From positions 103,715,582 through 103,779,581 of the forward strand of contig BSWB01000007.1 in the NCBI GenBank assembly GCA_033239125.1: DNA of 64,000 bases, read 5' to 3'. Source of the DNA: Fagopyrum homotropicum (taxonomy: Eukaryota; Streptophyta; Magnoliopsida; Caryophyllales; Polygonaceae). The position numbers and the translations under genes are program-made. The notes below the pieces were generated by a model. It was not told where the DNA came from. It saw nothing but the letters and a program-made list of their open reading frames with translations, and searched no databases. Below are positions 33,183 through 44,211 of the stretch, in pieces. Position 1 is the first letter of the stretch; every line of letters begins with the position of its first letter.

Positions 33183-34873
33183 TGATAGCATATATTATAG
33201 TCTATATTTTGGGATTGGTTTAGATGTTTTATCTTCAATAATCTGCATGTATGGATGCATATTATGTGATTATATTGTTGTTTCATCTACCTTTGCGGGA
33301 ATCGAGGTCTACACCTAGTTTGGTTGTAATTGTAGGTAAAATGGCACGTTTTTGCATCGAAATGGAGCTAAGGGAGCTAAGGAGTCATTGGAGCTACATT
33401 TTTGAGCTTAAGGAAGAACTCATGAAGCATGGAAATGATTAAGAAGATTTATTTTGGACCAGATTTGAGAGATTTCACATTCAGTTGAGATTCACCTCGG
33501 TCAGCTATAGTGTCACATCGACCAAGGTGATCTTGAGGAGCGTCCCGACCGAGGCGAATACCCTGCCGCCGGCGAGATCCATATTTTTGGCTGAGATCTT
33601 TTAATTTTGAAAAGAAGATATCTTATATTTTTTGCTGGAGTTCAAGGAAGGAAGATATTATTTTTGGGAGATCTATTTTAGAGATATGGATATATTTTAT
33701 AGGAAATTATCTTTTTAAGATATTATTATCTTTGAAAGATAATTCTCCTATATAAAGGGTTGAATTTTCCACAAGTTTAAGCATGCTTGGAGCATCCAAC
33801 AATTGAGGGATTTTCTGGAGGATTTGAAGGAAGAATTGAAGGAAGTATTGAAGATTGAAGTTCAAGGAAGGAAGAAATCATAGTTAGAGTAGGCTTTTGA
33901 AGGAGTTTGTAAGATCTTCTTCTTTTGGTTTATTGTCTTTGCTGAGTTGTGATTGAGGAACGCTTGTTTGTTGATTATTTGATACAATTATTGAGACCTT
34001 TTTCTTAAGGTTTTCTTTTTCGAATATTGATTCCTTTTCCATAAATTTGATTATTGTTATCATGATGATTATTGGCTAAGTTTCTTATGCGATTCTAGGG
34101 TGATTAGCTGAAAGTTGTGGGAAAGACGATGATAGAATAATCTTAATCCCAGCAGGACCCTGAAAGCTCGAGTCTTAACCTTAACCCTAGAACACCTCGC
34201 TCAGTCGATGAACATCTCGGCCGGGGTGGGATTTGACTGAACGAGGTGAACCTTTCCAGGTTCATTGCAAGCCTAGGATGAGACTTACCCGGTGATTCCC
34301 TTGCTTGTTTACCTAAGATCATGAGTGTAGGTAATAAAGGTTTATCCTTTATTTGGGTTTGAGTGTGCCTTCATCCCATCTTTGTGAGTTAGCCTGAGAC
34401 TTACCCGGTAAAGGTTGATTCTATTCCCTTGGGTGGTGTGTTGGTTTGAGATTATAGTTCCTTTCCTTAGTGCCTTGAGACTTACCCGGTAATAGGAGCT
34501 TGGGTTTGGGATAGTGAGTAGTGAGACTTACCCGGTGATCTATTTCCACCTTAGAAACACCTTCCCTTTGCAAACCTCAGCTTTGTCCGCGTTATCCATT
34601 GAGATCTTGAGTCGGAACCACAACTAGATGCTTTAATCCCTAGAATCCGCATTTCCCCTTACTTGACTTTATATCATCTTGATTGCTTTAATTGCTTATT
34701 TGTAACATTTGACAACCTGATTCTGTGCTTTGTTTCACCTAAGTCTTTTTGATCGACCCCTGGAATTCTTTCTTTTATTACAATTGACCCGTACACTGCG
34801 GGTTCGCATATTTGTTCAAGCATACTTCCTGGGTTATAAATTTAAAGCTTGCACACACCGTTTGGAGTGAACA
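33183..34873 (+). repeat. Athila-B 5' LTR (1691 bp)
   Basis: Starts TGATAGCATAT, ends GGAGTGAACA, and is followed by AGTTTT and the primer site. A probable TATA box, TATATAAAG, lies at 33749-33757. It contains CCTCG...CGAGG words at 33503-33550 and 34190-34255. Confidence 0.93.
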
Positions 34874-34879
34874 AGTTTT

Positions 34880-34897
34880 TGGCGCCGTTGCCGGGGA
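34880..34897 (+). other. Athila-B primer binding site, tRNA-Asp
   Basis: TGGCGCCGTTGCCGGGGA, an 18-nt match to the tRNA-Asp 3' end, with the same 6-nt spacer as in Athila-A. The extra T-arm match of Athila-A is absent. Confidence 0.92.
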
Positions 34898-34998
34898 CTT
34901 GGTCTAGACCAAGCCGGTTTCGGTTGTCTTTCGGGGGAATTGCCCTTGTTGCTATTAACCACTCTACTTGAGTGTTTTCGCAGGATCTTTTTAGGTTT

Positions 34999-37900
34999 AT
35001 GCGAAGAACCCGTGCTGGAAAGGATATCGTTCCTTATGATCCCGAACCAGAAAAGACATACAAGCGACGATTAAGAGAAGCTAAGATGACCAATCAAGAC
35101 AATCGCGATCTTGAGGTTGAATTGAAGGAGGCGCTGGAACAGCTACGCCTCAACCAAGAAGAACTGCAGCAAGAGAGAGAACAGAATCGCGCAAGAACTA
35201 GAGAGATTGAAGCAGATATGGCCGCTCTAAGGGCCCAGTTTCTGACTCGACCGAACCAAGATCCTCGACCGAGGCAAGACCCAGACCATGTTGCCCCGGC
35301 CGAGATACATCCATCTCGGATGTCTGTACGAGATGTTCTTTTTGCTGGAGTTCCATAAACCCTAGGACAAAGGATGGACCCTAATCAGCAAGTGAGGCGT
35401 CCAGGATTCAACCTAGGTGATCCAGCTGAGCATGATTATGAACTTCGACTGCAAGTTCTATCTATGATCCGACAATGCCAATTTGGAGGTTTAGAGAGAG
35501 AGTCTCCGCATCAGCATTTGCAAAACTATGAGATTCTGATGGAGACCTTGAGACCTTCAAGGCTGGAAAATAACAACTACAAGTTAAGGCCTTTCTATTT
35601 TTCTTTGAAAGACAGGGCGCTTGCTTGGTATCAATCTCTTCCACCCGGAAAGATCAACACTTGGGAAGAGATGACTACGGAGTTTCTAACTAAATTCTTT
35701 CCTCCCTCCAAGACTGCTGAAATGAGTGGGAAGATCAATGCATTCATCATGAAGGACAAGGAGAGTTTGTCCAAGTCATGGGAGAGATTCAAAGATGTTC
35801 TATTGGATTGCCCACATCATGGGATTCCAAAGATAAAGTTGCTGAAGATATACTTCAAGGGATTGGATGGAGCTACTCAATTCAATCTCCAATTACTTTC
35901 CGCCAGCACATTCATGGATATGCCGATAGACGAAGCTTGGGAGTTCATTTAAAATCAAGCTTTGCATATGGAGAAGTACTCCCATCAAGGAGCCGAGAAT
36001 GGAGCAAGGAGAGTTAGTTTCCAAGACACTTCTTCAAATGGAGCTCAACTCACCTCGCTTAGCAATGATGTGAAGCAATTGAAGGAACTATTAGTAGCTC
36101 ACACGAAGAAGGAGCAAGATTGAGGATATCAAGGAAGAAACAACTACCAAGGGCTGCGGAACAACAACAACAACAACAACAATAGAAACTCCAACAGCAA
36201 CCATTGGAGATCTAATCAACAAAATCCGGGTAACCCTTATTCTCATGCTCAAAATGCTCTTAACCCCCCCCCCCTTCCTCTTCTTCTACTCCATTGAGAA
36301 GCCAGGAGCCTGGATCGGGTTCGTCTCAGCCAGAGAAGAAAGATGTAGTGTTGGAGGCAATCTTGATCAAGCTCAATGCTATGGAGACATCAATGACTTC
36401 ATTTTCGAAGGCACAAAAAGCCTTAGAGCAACAATTATTTAATAAGACAAATGAAGCACCATGATATCTAGGGAAGCTCCCAGCAAGAACAGAGAGCAAC
36501 CCTAAAGGACAGGTTATGGCAATAACGACGAGAAGTGGACTGAAAACTGCAGATCCAGTACCTCGGTCGGTGCTAGTGCAGACGAAGAACACCTCGGTCC
36601 AGGTGCAGACGAGGAACACTTCGGTCGAGGTGCCAACCGAGGTGGAGCCCCAGAAAGCGAAGAACAAATCTGAAGTTTATGTTCCATCTCCTGCTTATAA
36701 ACCACCACTTCCATTCACCCAGTCGAGGGCCAAAGCACATCTAAACAAGAATTTTGGTAAGTTTCTAGACCTAATGAATAAACTACACATTAACATCCCT
36801 TTCCTTGATGTTATTCTAGGGATGCCCGCCTATGGAAAGTTTCTGAAAGAGAATCTTTCAAGAAAGAGGAAGTTGGAAGATTTTGGAGAAGTAAGGATGA
36901 TATCTAAGTCCTCGGAGCTCATTCAAATTATAAAGGAGAAGATGTCACCCAAATTGAGAGATCCCGGTTCATTTTCATTCCCATTCAAGTTGGGGATGTA
37001 ACTTATGAGGCATTGTGTGATCTAGGAGCCAGCGTGAGCATCATCCCGCTGGAGTTATGTGAGAAGATCGGGCTTGGAGAGCCCAAGCCGGTGAAGATAA
37101 GGCTATGCATGGCGGATCGCTCCATTACCCATCCCGTGGGCATTTTGGAAGACGTTCTCGTCAAGTTAGGTAACTTCTATTTACCTATAGACTTTGTTGT
37201 ACTTGACATACCCGCAGATTATCCCGTTCCTATCATTCTCGAGAGACCATTTCTAACAACTTCGGGTTGCAATGTGGATTGTAAGAACGCCAAGTTGAAA
37301 TTCAACATTGGTGGAGACCAAGTGGAATTTGCATTGCTTGCTGCAATGAAAGGAGAGCCGCTGAAGGATGACATCTTTAACATATATGATGAAGAAGAAT
37401 CAAGAGAATTGGTGAGCTCTATCCTTATTAATGACCCTCTTGAAAGAGTTCTTAGTTTTAGTTTAATGGAGGAAGGTATAGATGTTTTTTGTGATGCAAA
37501 TATACGGAGCTTAAAAGCATTGCAAGCAGATCCAAGAGCTAAGATTGAGAGACTAATTCAAGGGAAGTTCAGAAATTCATGTTTCGGTCCCAGTTACAGT
37601 ACCTCGACCGAGGCACTTTTTGGACCAAGCGAGGTGTTCTTATCTGAAGAACATCTTGGTCACCCACCCTGGACCTCGACCGAGGTCATAAGCGAGATGA
37701 TGTCAACTGAGACTTCTGAAAGTCCAGTTCTTTGATCTAAGTCTACTCCACTGGAAGGAGGAAGTACGGATCCCCTCAAAAAGCACCCCCAGTTTTGGAG
37801 CTTAAACCACTTCTTAGTCACCTTAGGTATGCTTTCCTTGGTCCAGATTCTACTTATCCCGTTATCGTTAGTGCTTCCCTTTCTGAAACTGAATTGTCTA

Positions 37901-39493
37901 AACTGATCCATGTCCTGAGGAAACATCAAAAGGCTTTAGGTTATACTATTGATGATCTTGTTGGTATTAAGCCATCTTTTTGCATGCATAAGATACTAAT
38001 GGAGGACGATCATAAGACTTCATGAGAACCTCAAAGATGGTTAAATCCGATCATGAAAGAGGTTGTGAAGAAAGAGATTCTTAAGTTGTTTGATGCATGT
38101 ATCATATTTTCCATATCGGATAGCAAGTGGGTGAGCCCAGTGCATGTAGTTCCGAAGAAAGGAGGGATGACCATTGTGACGAATAAGAACAACGAGTTGA
38201 TTCCAACAAGGACCGTTACGGGCTGGAGGATGTGCTTCGATTACAGGAAGCTGAACGTGGCCACTCGGAAGGACCATTTTCCACTTCCCTTCATCGACCA
38301 AATGCTTGAACGGTTAGCTCAGCATTCCCATTTTTGCTATCTAGATGGTTATAGTGGTTTCTTTCAGATTCCTATCCATCCGGATGATCAAGAGAAGACC
38401 ACTTTCAGTTGTCCATGGGGGACATTCGCTTATAGGAGGATGCCATTCGTATTGTGTAACGCACCCGCTACCTTCCAGCGATGTATGATGGCTATCTTTT
38501 CCGAGTACATTGAGGAGATCATGGAGGTATTCATGGATGAATTTTCGGTATATGGTTCCTCTTTTGATAATTGTTTGACTAACCTTTCTCTAGTGCTGCA
38601 ACGTTGTGAAGACACTAATCTTGTTTTGAATTGGGAGAAGTGTCACTTTATGGTTAGTGAAGGAATTGTGCTAGGACACCTCGTTTCCAACCGAGGTATT
38701 GAGGTCGATTGAGCTAAGATCGAGACTATTGAGAAACTTCATCCCCCTTGTTCTGTTAAGGGTGTGCGGAGTTTCTCGGGCATGCAGGTTTCTATAGGAG
38801 GTTCATCAAAGATTTCCCGAAGACTTCTAAACCACTCACTAATCTCTTGAATAAGGATGTTGTTTTTGAGTTTTCGTAGGAATGCCTTGATGCGTTTTAC
38901 AGGATAAAGGAAGCGTTGATCACCGCTCCCACCATTCAACCTCCCGATTGGACTTTACCCATTGAGATCATGTGTGATGCGAGTGAAGTGGCCGTAGGAG
39001 CGGTGCTTGGACAAAAGAAGGATGACCGGACCAAGGCCATTTACTATGCTAGTAAGACGGTAGAGATGAAGCTCAACTGAATTACGCCACCACCAAAAAG
39101 GAGCTCTTGGCGGTTGTATATGCTTTTGAGAAGTTTCGCTCTTACCTAGTGGGAGCGAAAGTTATTGTTTACACTGACCATGCAGCTATTCGTTACTTGC
39201 TTGCTAAGAAGGATGCGAAGCCGCGTCATATTCGTTGGATTCTCTTGCTTCAAGAGTTTGACCTAGAGATTCGCGATACGAAGGGGTCCGAGAATTCTGT
39301 TGTGGATCACCTCAGCCGGCTACCTCCCTCCTCGCATGAGAAGGACGACTTACCCATAGATAATTCATTCCCCGATGAGCACTTGCATTTGCTGGAACGT
39401 TTGATAGACTTCTTTATCTCACCCCATGATGAAGGTGAAGTATGGGTGAGGACACCTTCCAGCATGTTTAAGGATGACGTACAGTCCAGCTAG
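34999..39493 (+). pseudogene. Athila-B gag-pol, broken and integrase-less
   Basis: ATG at 34999 (MRRTRAGKD). Gag (35374-35952) has LAWYQSLPPG and [21 protein letters not shown]. Protease (37013-37260) has [11 protein letters not shown]. Reverse transcriptase (38053-38712) carries FMDEFSVYG, so the second Asp of the MDD box is Glu. RNase H (39107-39330) has [10 protein letters not shown] and DHLSR. Breaks include stops at about 35356, 35950, 36121, 37734, 38023 and 38710, and a poly-C run at 36266-36276. After PDEHLHLLE the frame passes directly to a short tail resembling the extreme C-terminus of integrase (EVW...SMFK) and stops at 39493. The zinc site and DDE core are therefore missing. Athila-C has the same join. 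Confidence 0.9.
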
Positions 39494-40268
39494 CGACCTT
39501 AAATCAAGCGTTTCTTGGGAGGCAACCCAAGGTATTACTTTCTTTTCCCTTTTCTAGCTTAGTTTTAGATAGTTTGCTTCGTTTTTTTGCGTCCTCTACA
39601 CAGGAATAAGGTACTTTCTAAGGAAGGATTACAACTCAGGAGCTACACTAGAAGGACAGAAGTTCGAGAAATTGAGAAGACGAAGTTTGATTGAGACACA
39701 TCTCGGTTGCTGTCATAGCACCTCGACCGATATGTTCTTGAGGCAACCGAGGCGACTAGGTTTGACATCTAGTCAGACACCTCGGTTCAGTCGGGACCAC
39801 CTCGACCGAGGTGAAATCTAATTCAACGAGGGTTATAAAAGGCGAAGCGGATTTCTCTCTCCTCACTTTTCCCTCTCAACTTCAGCCTCGACCGCGGTGG
39901 AGATTTCCCCTCGTTTCTTGCTCGTTTTCCACAATTTTTGGTTCGATTTCACCGAGAGAAGCAAGAGGATCGGATTTTAAGCACCAAACTGCGAGAAAAA
40001 CGCTCCGAATCTTCGTAATCTTGGTAAATTGTTCGAAAACCATTTCTCTCTCTTTTTTACTGATTTTAGACGGATCTGGCTTTGGTTGCCATCCATTGTT
40101 GCTGAAAAAAATGTAAGTACCCCTTAGGAAGCAATTGGTAGTGATTTGGGGGAAAATAACTGGAAAATCAGAGAGTGGAATCGCACAGCACTTCGCCTCG
40201 GTCTAGTCGTGCTGTGTCTCGGCCGAGGTGGTGTCAGAGTAACCGAGGTGTTCATCTTGTCAGCAGTC
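39494..40268 (+). other. Athila-B spacer after pol
   Basis: Non-coding. The segment agcgtttcttgggaggcaac near 39507 is conserved in Athila-A and -C. It carries a dense cluster of CACCTCGACCGAGGTG words (39700-39900, including a full copy at 39798-39813) and further words at 40190-40250. Confidence 0.75.
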
Positions 40269-40612
40269 ATGAGCAAGAGATCCGATCGCCAACTGGTTCT
40301 GAGAGACAGGCCTAGTGGTTCTTCCCCTTCTTCTACATCTCCACCTTCTATACCAGTGATACATGAGCGTCACCAGGCTGATTTCGACCGGATATGCGGG
40401 CGTCCCATAGTTTCCCTGCGATTTTTAGATATTGCTGCCTTCGAGTGCCTCCACGTGGCGGAGGACTTGAGGAAGATGATTTCTACGGTAGGGTGAAGGA
40501 GTAAATGGAGATTCAGTTCCAACAGATGATGGGGTATCCATTTGATCCATCTCAGCACCCCTACATCCCACATCCACCACATCCACCACCACCACCAACT
40601 GATGAGGACTAG
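40269..40612 (+). pseudogene. Athila-B accessory ORF relic
   Basis: The ATG at 40269 opens MSKRSDRQLVLRDRPSG, a basic N-terminus. A Ser/Pro tract follows, then SIPVIHERHQADFDRI, matching SIPIIHENHQAAYERM in Athila-A. The first frame ends at 40496. A neighbouring frame continues to a stop near 40510, then MMGYPFDPSQ and a Pro/His-rich tail ending at 40612, which matches the Athila-A tail. A frameshift and a stop therefore break it. It is retained although integrase was lost. Confidence 0.65.
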
Positions 40613-42032
40613 AGCAGCATGGATTTTCTTTCTTTATTATTTATGCAGTTTAGCTAGGTCCGGTGAGTACTCTGTTCTTTGACTTATTTTGACCCATTGA
40701 CACAATGTGTCCCAAGTATGGGGTATGTGAATGTACTTATTTGACTATGTGTGTATGTTTGTATGACTCTTGATGGATATTTATGATGTTATTTGGCTCT
40801 ATGTGTTTATCTTCCATTTCATGCATACATACAGGTTTCTGTTTGAAAAAAACGTCGAAAACTGGTTTAAAAAAATATTTTTATTGACCTCGACTGGGAT
40901 GTTCTTGACTGGATGAGGTAGACACCTCGGATGACATCAGAACACCTCGACCGAGGTGGATTCTTAACTGAGATTTTTCGAAACGTTTTGTGCTTCTTCT
41001 CTGGATATGACCTCAGTGATGATTCTGTTTGCATATTGGTTTTGAAATCCTTATATGCTCGAAAGGTTTTATGATACGTTTAAGTTGCAAAATGCTTTGT
41101 TTGAAGTGTTGGCATGTTTAATTCTTTATTTTTATCAAAATTATGTTGAATTTGAAGGTTGGCACCACATGATGAGTTCTATCACATTCTTCCTGGGATG
41201 ATTAAGGCAATTCATTGTCTTCTCTTCTTCTTCCTGATCATGCTTTAGCCCCTCATATACATATTTGCCTCCATTTACCTATCCGCGAATTTGGAAGCAA
41301 GTGACAAAAGCAAATGAAGTGAAGTTGAGAAGTTGGCTGAAAGTGTTAGAAAGAAACAACTAGGTTTGGGGAAGTCAATCATGATGATGAGTAACTCGAC
41401 ACCATTCACATAGCCGGGTGTTTGTGTCTTGCCAAAGTCGGATTGAGCGATATTCCTAACGGGTCACGGTATGTGCATCAAGGGTTTGAGGCATCTCGAG
41501 AAATTGATGATTGCTAATCTCCTAGGCTTCGGTTATTGTGCACCTCTGTCCATGCATCCCAAAAAGTGAAGTAAAATAAGCAAAACTTATTGGTGGAAGA
41601 TGTTGAGTTTCAAAGAAAGTGAAGTAAGATCCTTTTCCCGGATTCTAGCACCACATTCCCTATACAAATCTCATCCTCACACGTTTCTTGACCTCTTTTG
41701 GAAGCCCTTGAGACCTCGAGCTTGTTGATTGACTTGGTGGTTTAAACTGGATTATAAAAGATTAATTTCGATAAATATGATTTATTATGCATTCTATGAT
41801 TTCATGCAAAGATGAACATCTTTCGTATATTTATAAAATGTTTTGATCATGTATTAATTTTATTTGCCATGAAATATTCTCTTAGAGTGATCTATGAGTG
41901 GAGCACACCACCAAAAATGTTTTGAAATACTTTTCATTGATCTTTTTTTTTTCTGACTTATAATCCATTCTATCTTGTATCTAAGATTTGGAACTTGCTT
42001 GGGGACAAGCAAGGGACAAGTATGGGGTATTT
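40613..42032 (+). other. Athila-B 3' non-coding region with conserved block
   Basis: It includes the block at 41361-41570 that matches Athila-A 5035-5215 (inverted) and palindromes at 40885-40965 (a full copy at 40943-40958). It ends with aagggacaagtatggggtat, a probable polypurine tract before the LTR. Confidence 0.8.
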
Positions 42033-43783
42033 TGATAGCATGTATTATAGTCTATATTTTGATATTAGTTTAGACGTTTTATCTTCAATAATCTGCATGT
42101 ATGGATGTATATTATGTGATTATATTGTTGTTTCATCTACCTTTGCGAGAATCAAGGTCTACACCTAGTTTCGTTGTAATTGTAGGTAAAATGGCACGTT
42201 TTTGCATCGAAATGGAGCTAAGGGAGCTAAGGAGTCATTGGAGCTACATTCTGGAGCTTAAGGAAGAACTCAGGAAGCATGGAAATGATTAAGAAGATTT
42301 ACTTTGGACCAGATTCGAGAGATTTCACATTCAGTTGAGATTCACCTCGGTCAGCTACAGTGTCACCTCGACCGAGGTGATCTTGAAGAGCGTCCCGAAC
42401 GAGGAGAATCCCTGCCGCCGGCGAGATCCATATTTTTTGCTGACATCTTTTATTTTTGGAAAGAAGATATCTTATATTTTCTGCTGGAGTTCAAGGAAGG
42501 AAGATATTATTTTTGGGAGATCTATTTTAGAGATATGGATATATTTTATAAGAAACTATCTTTTTAAGATATTATTATGTTTGGAAGATAATTCTCCTAT
42601 GTAAAGGGTTGGATTTTCCACAAGTTCAAGCATGCTTGGAGCATCCAGCAATTGAGGGATTTTCTGGAGGATTTGAAGGAAGAATTGAAGGAAGTATTGA
42701 AGATTGAAGTTCAATGAAGGAAGGAATCATAGTTGGAGTTGGCTTTTGAAGGAGTTTGTAAGATCTTCTTATATTGTCTTTTGGTTTATTGTCTTTGTAG
42801 AGTTGTGATTGAGGAACGCTTGTTTGTTGATTATTTGATACGATTATTGAGACATTTTTCTTAAGGTTTTCTTGTTCGAATATTGATTCCTTTTCCAATA
42901 ATTTGATTATTGTTATCATGATGATTGTTGGCTAAGTTTCTTATGTGATTCTATGATGATTGGCTGAAAGTTGTGGGAAAGACGATGATAGAATGATCTT
43001 AATCCCAGCAGGACCCTGAAAGCTCGAGTCTTTAACCTTAACCCTAGAACACCTCGCGCAGTCGATGAACATCTCGGCCGGGCTGGGCTCTAACTGAACG
43101 AGGTGAACCTTTCCTGATCCGAAACTGAAGTTAAGTGTTCTAGTTTGCGAAATCCTATCGTTATTACACCTTTCCTGGTTCAATGCAAGCCTAGGATGAG
43201 ACTTACCCGGTGATTCCCTTGCTTGTTTACCTAAGATCATGAGTGTAGGTTATAAAGGTTTATCCTTTATTGGGGTTTGAGTGTTCGTTCATCCCATCTT
43301 TGTGAGTTAGCCTGAGACTTACCCGGTAAAGGTTGATTCTATTCCCTTGGGTAGTGTGTTGGTTTGAGATTATAGTTCCTTTCCTTAGTGCCTTGAGACT
43401 TACCCAGTAATAGGAGCTTGGGTTTGGGATAGTGAGTAGTGAGACTTATCCGGTGATCTATTTCCACCTTAGAAACACCTTCCCTTTGCAAACCTCAGCT
43501 TTGTCCGTATTATCCTTAGAGATCTTGAGTCGGAACCACAACTAGATGCTTTAATCCCTAGAATCCGCATTCCCCTTACTTGACTTTATATCATCTTGAT
43601 TGCTTTAACTGCTTATTTGCAACATTTGACAACCTGATTCTGTGCTTTGTTTCACCTAAGTCCCTGTGATCGACCCTTGGAATTCTTGCTTTTATTACAA
43701 TTGACCCGTACATTGTGGGTTCGCATATTTGTTCAAGTATACTTCTTGGGTTATAAATTTAAAGCTTGCACACACCGTTTGGA
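42033..43783 (+). repeat. Athila-B 3' LTR, 3'-end truncated
   Basis: Aligns with 33183-34866. It has a 61-bp segment (43115-43175) absent from the 5' LTR, bounded by acctttcc repeats. The TATA box is mutated to TATGTAAAG. It ends at ...CCGTTTGGA, where Athila-C sequence begins. Confidence 0.9.
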
Positions 43784-43842
43784 AAAAGGTGAGAAGCGAG
43801 AGAAACTGTCTCGCCTTTTATACCCCTCGCTGAATTTGATTC

Positions 43843-43970
43843 CACCTCGGTCGAGGTGGTCCTGACCGGACCGAAGTGTCAGACTGGATATCAGACCTAG
43901 TCGCCTCGGTTGACCAAGAACATCTCGGTCGAGGTGCTGTGACAATAACCGAGATGTGTCTCAGTCAAGG
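43843..43970. repeat. CACCTCG...CGAGGTG cluster in Athila-C
   Basis: A full palindrome-like copy lies at 43843-43858, followed by cacctcggt-type and catctcggtcgaggtgc half and full copies. It corresponds to the 39700-39830 cluster of Athila-B. Confidence 0.85.
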
Positions 43971-44211
43971 TCCGTCTTCTCGATTTCTCGAACTTTTGCC
44001 CTTCCAGTGTAGCTCCTGAGCTGTAATCCTTCCTTAGAAAGTATCTGGTTCCTGTCTAGAGGACGTAAACAAAACGAAGCAAACTATCTAAAACTAAGCT
44101 AGAAAAGGGAAAAGAAAGCAATACCTTGGGTTGCCTCCCAAGAAGCGATTGGTTTAAGGTCGCTAGTTGAACCATACACCATCATCAAACATACTGGAAG
44201 GTGTCTTCACC

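Larger units (their letters stand above)
33183..43783 (+). mobile_element. Athila-B: decayed Athila-type LTR retrotransposon lacking integrase
   Basis: Order: 5' LTR 33183-34873, tRNA-Asp primer site 34880-34897, broken gag-pol 34999-39493, accessory ORF relic 40269-40612, conserved block 41361-41570, and 3' LTR 42033-43783. The 3' LTR lacks its last ~8 bp (ends ...CCGTTTGGA), so no target duplication can be read. It inserted into a Tekay-like LTR. Multiple stops and indels show age. Confidence 0.93.
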
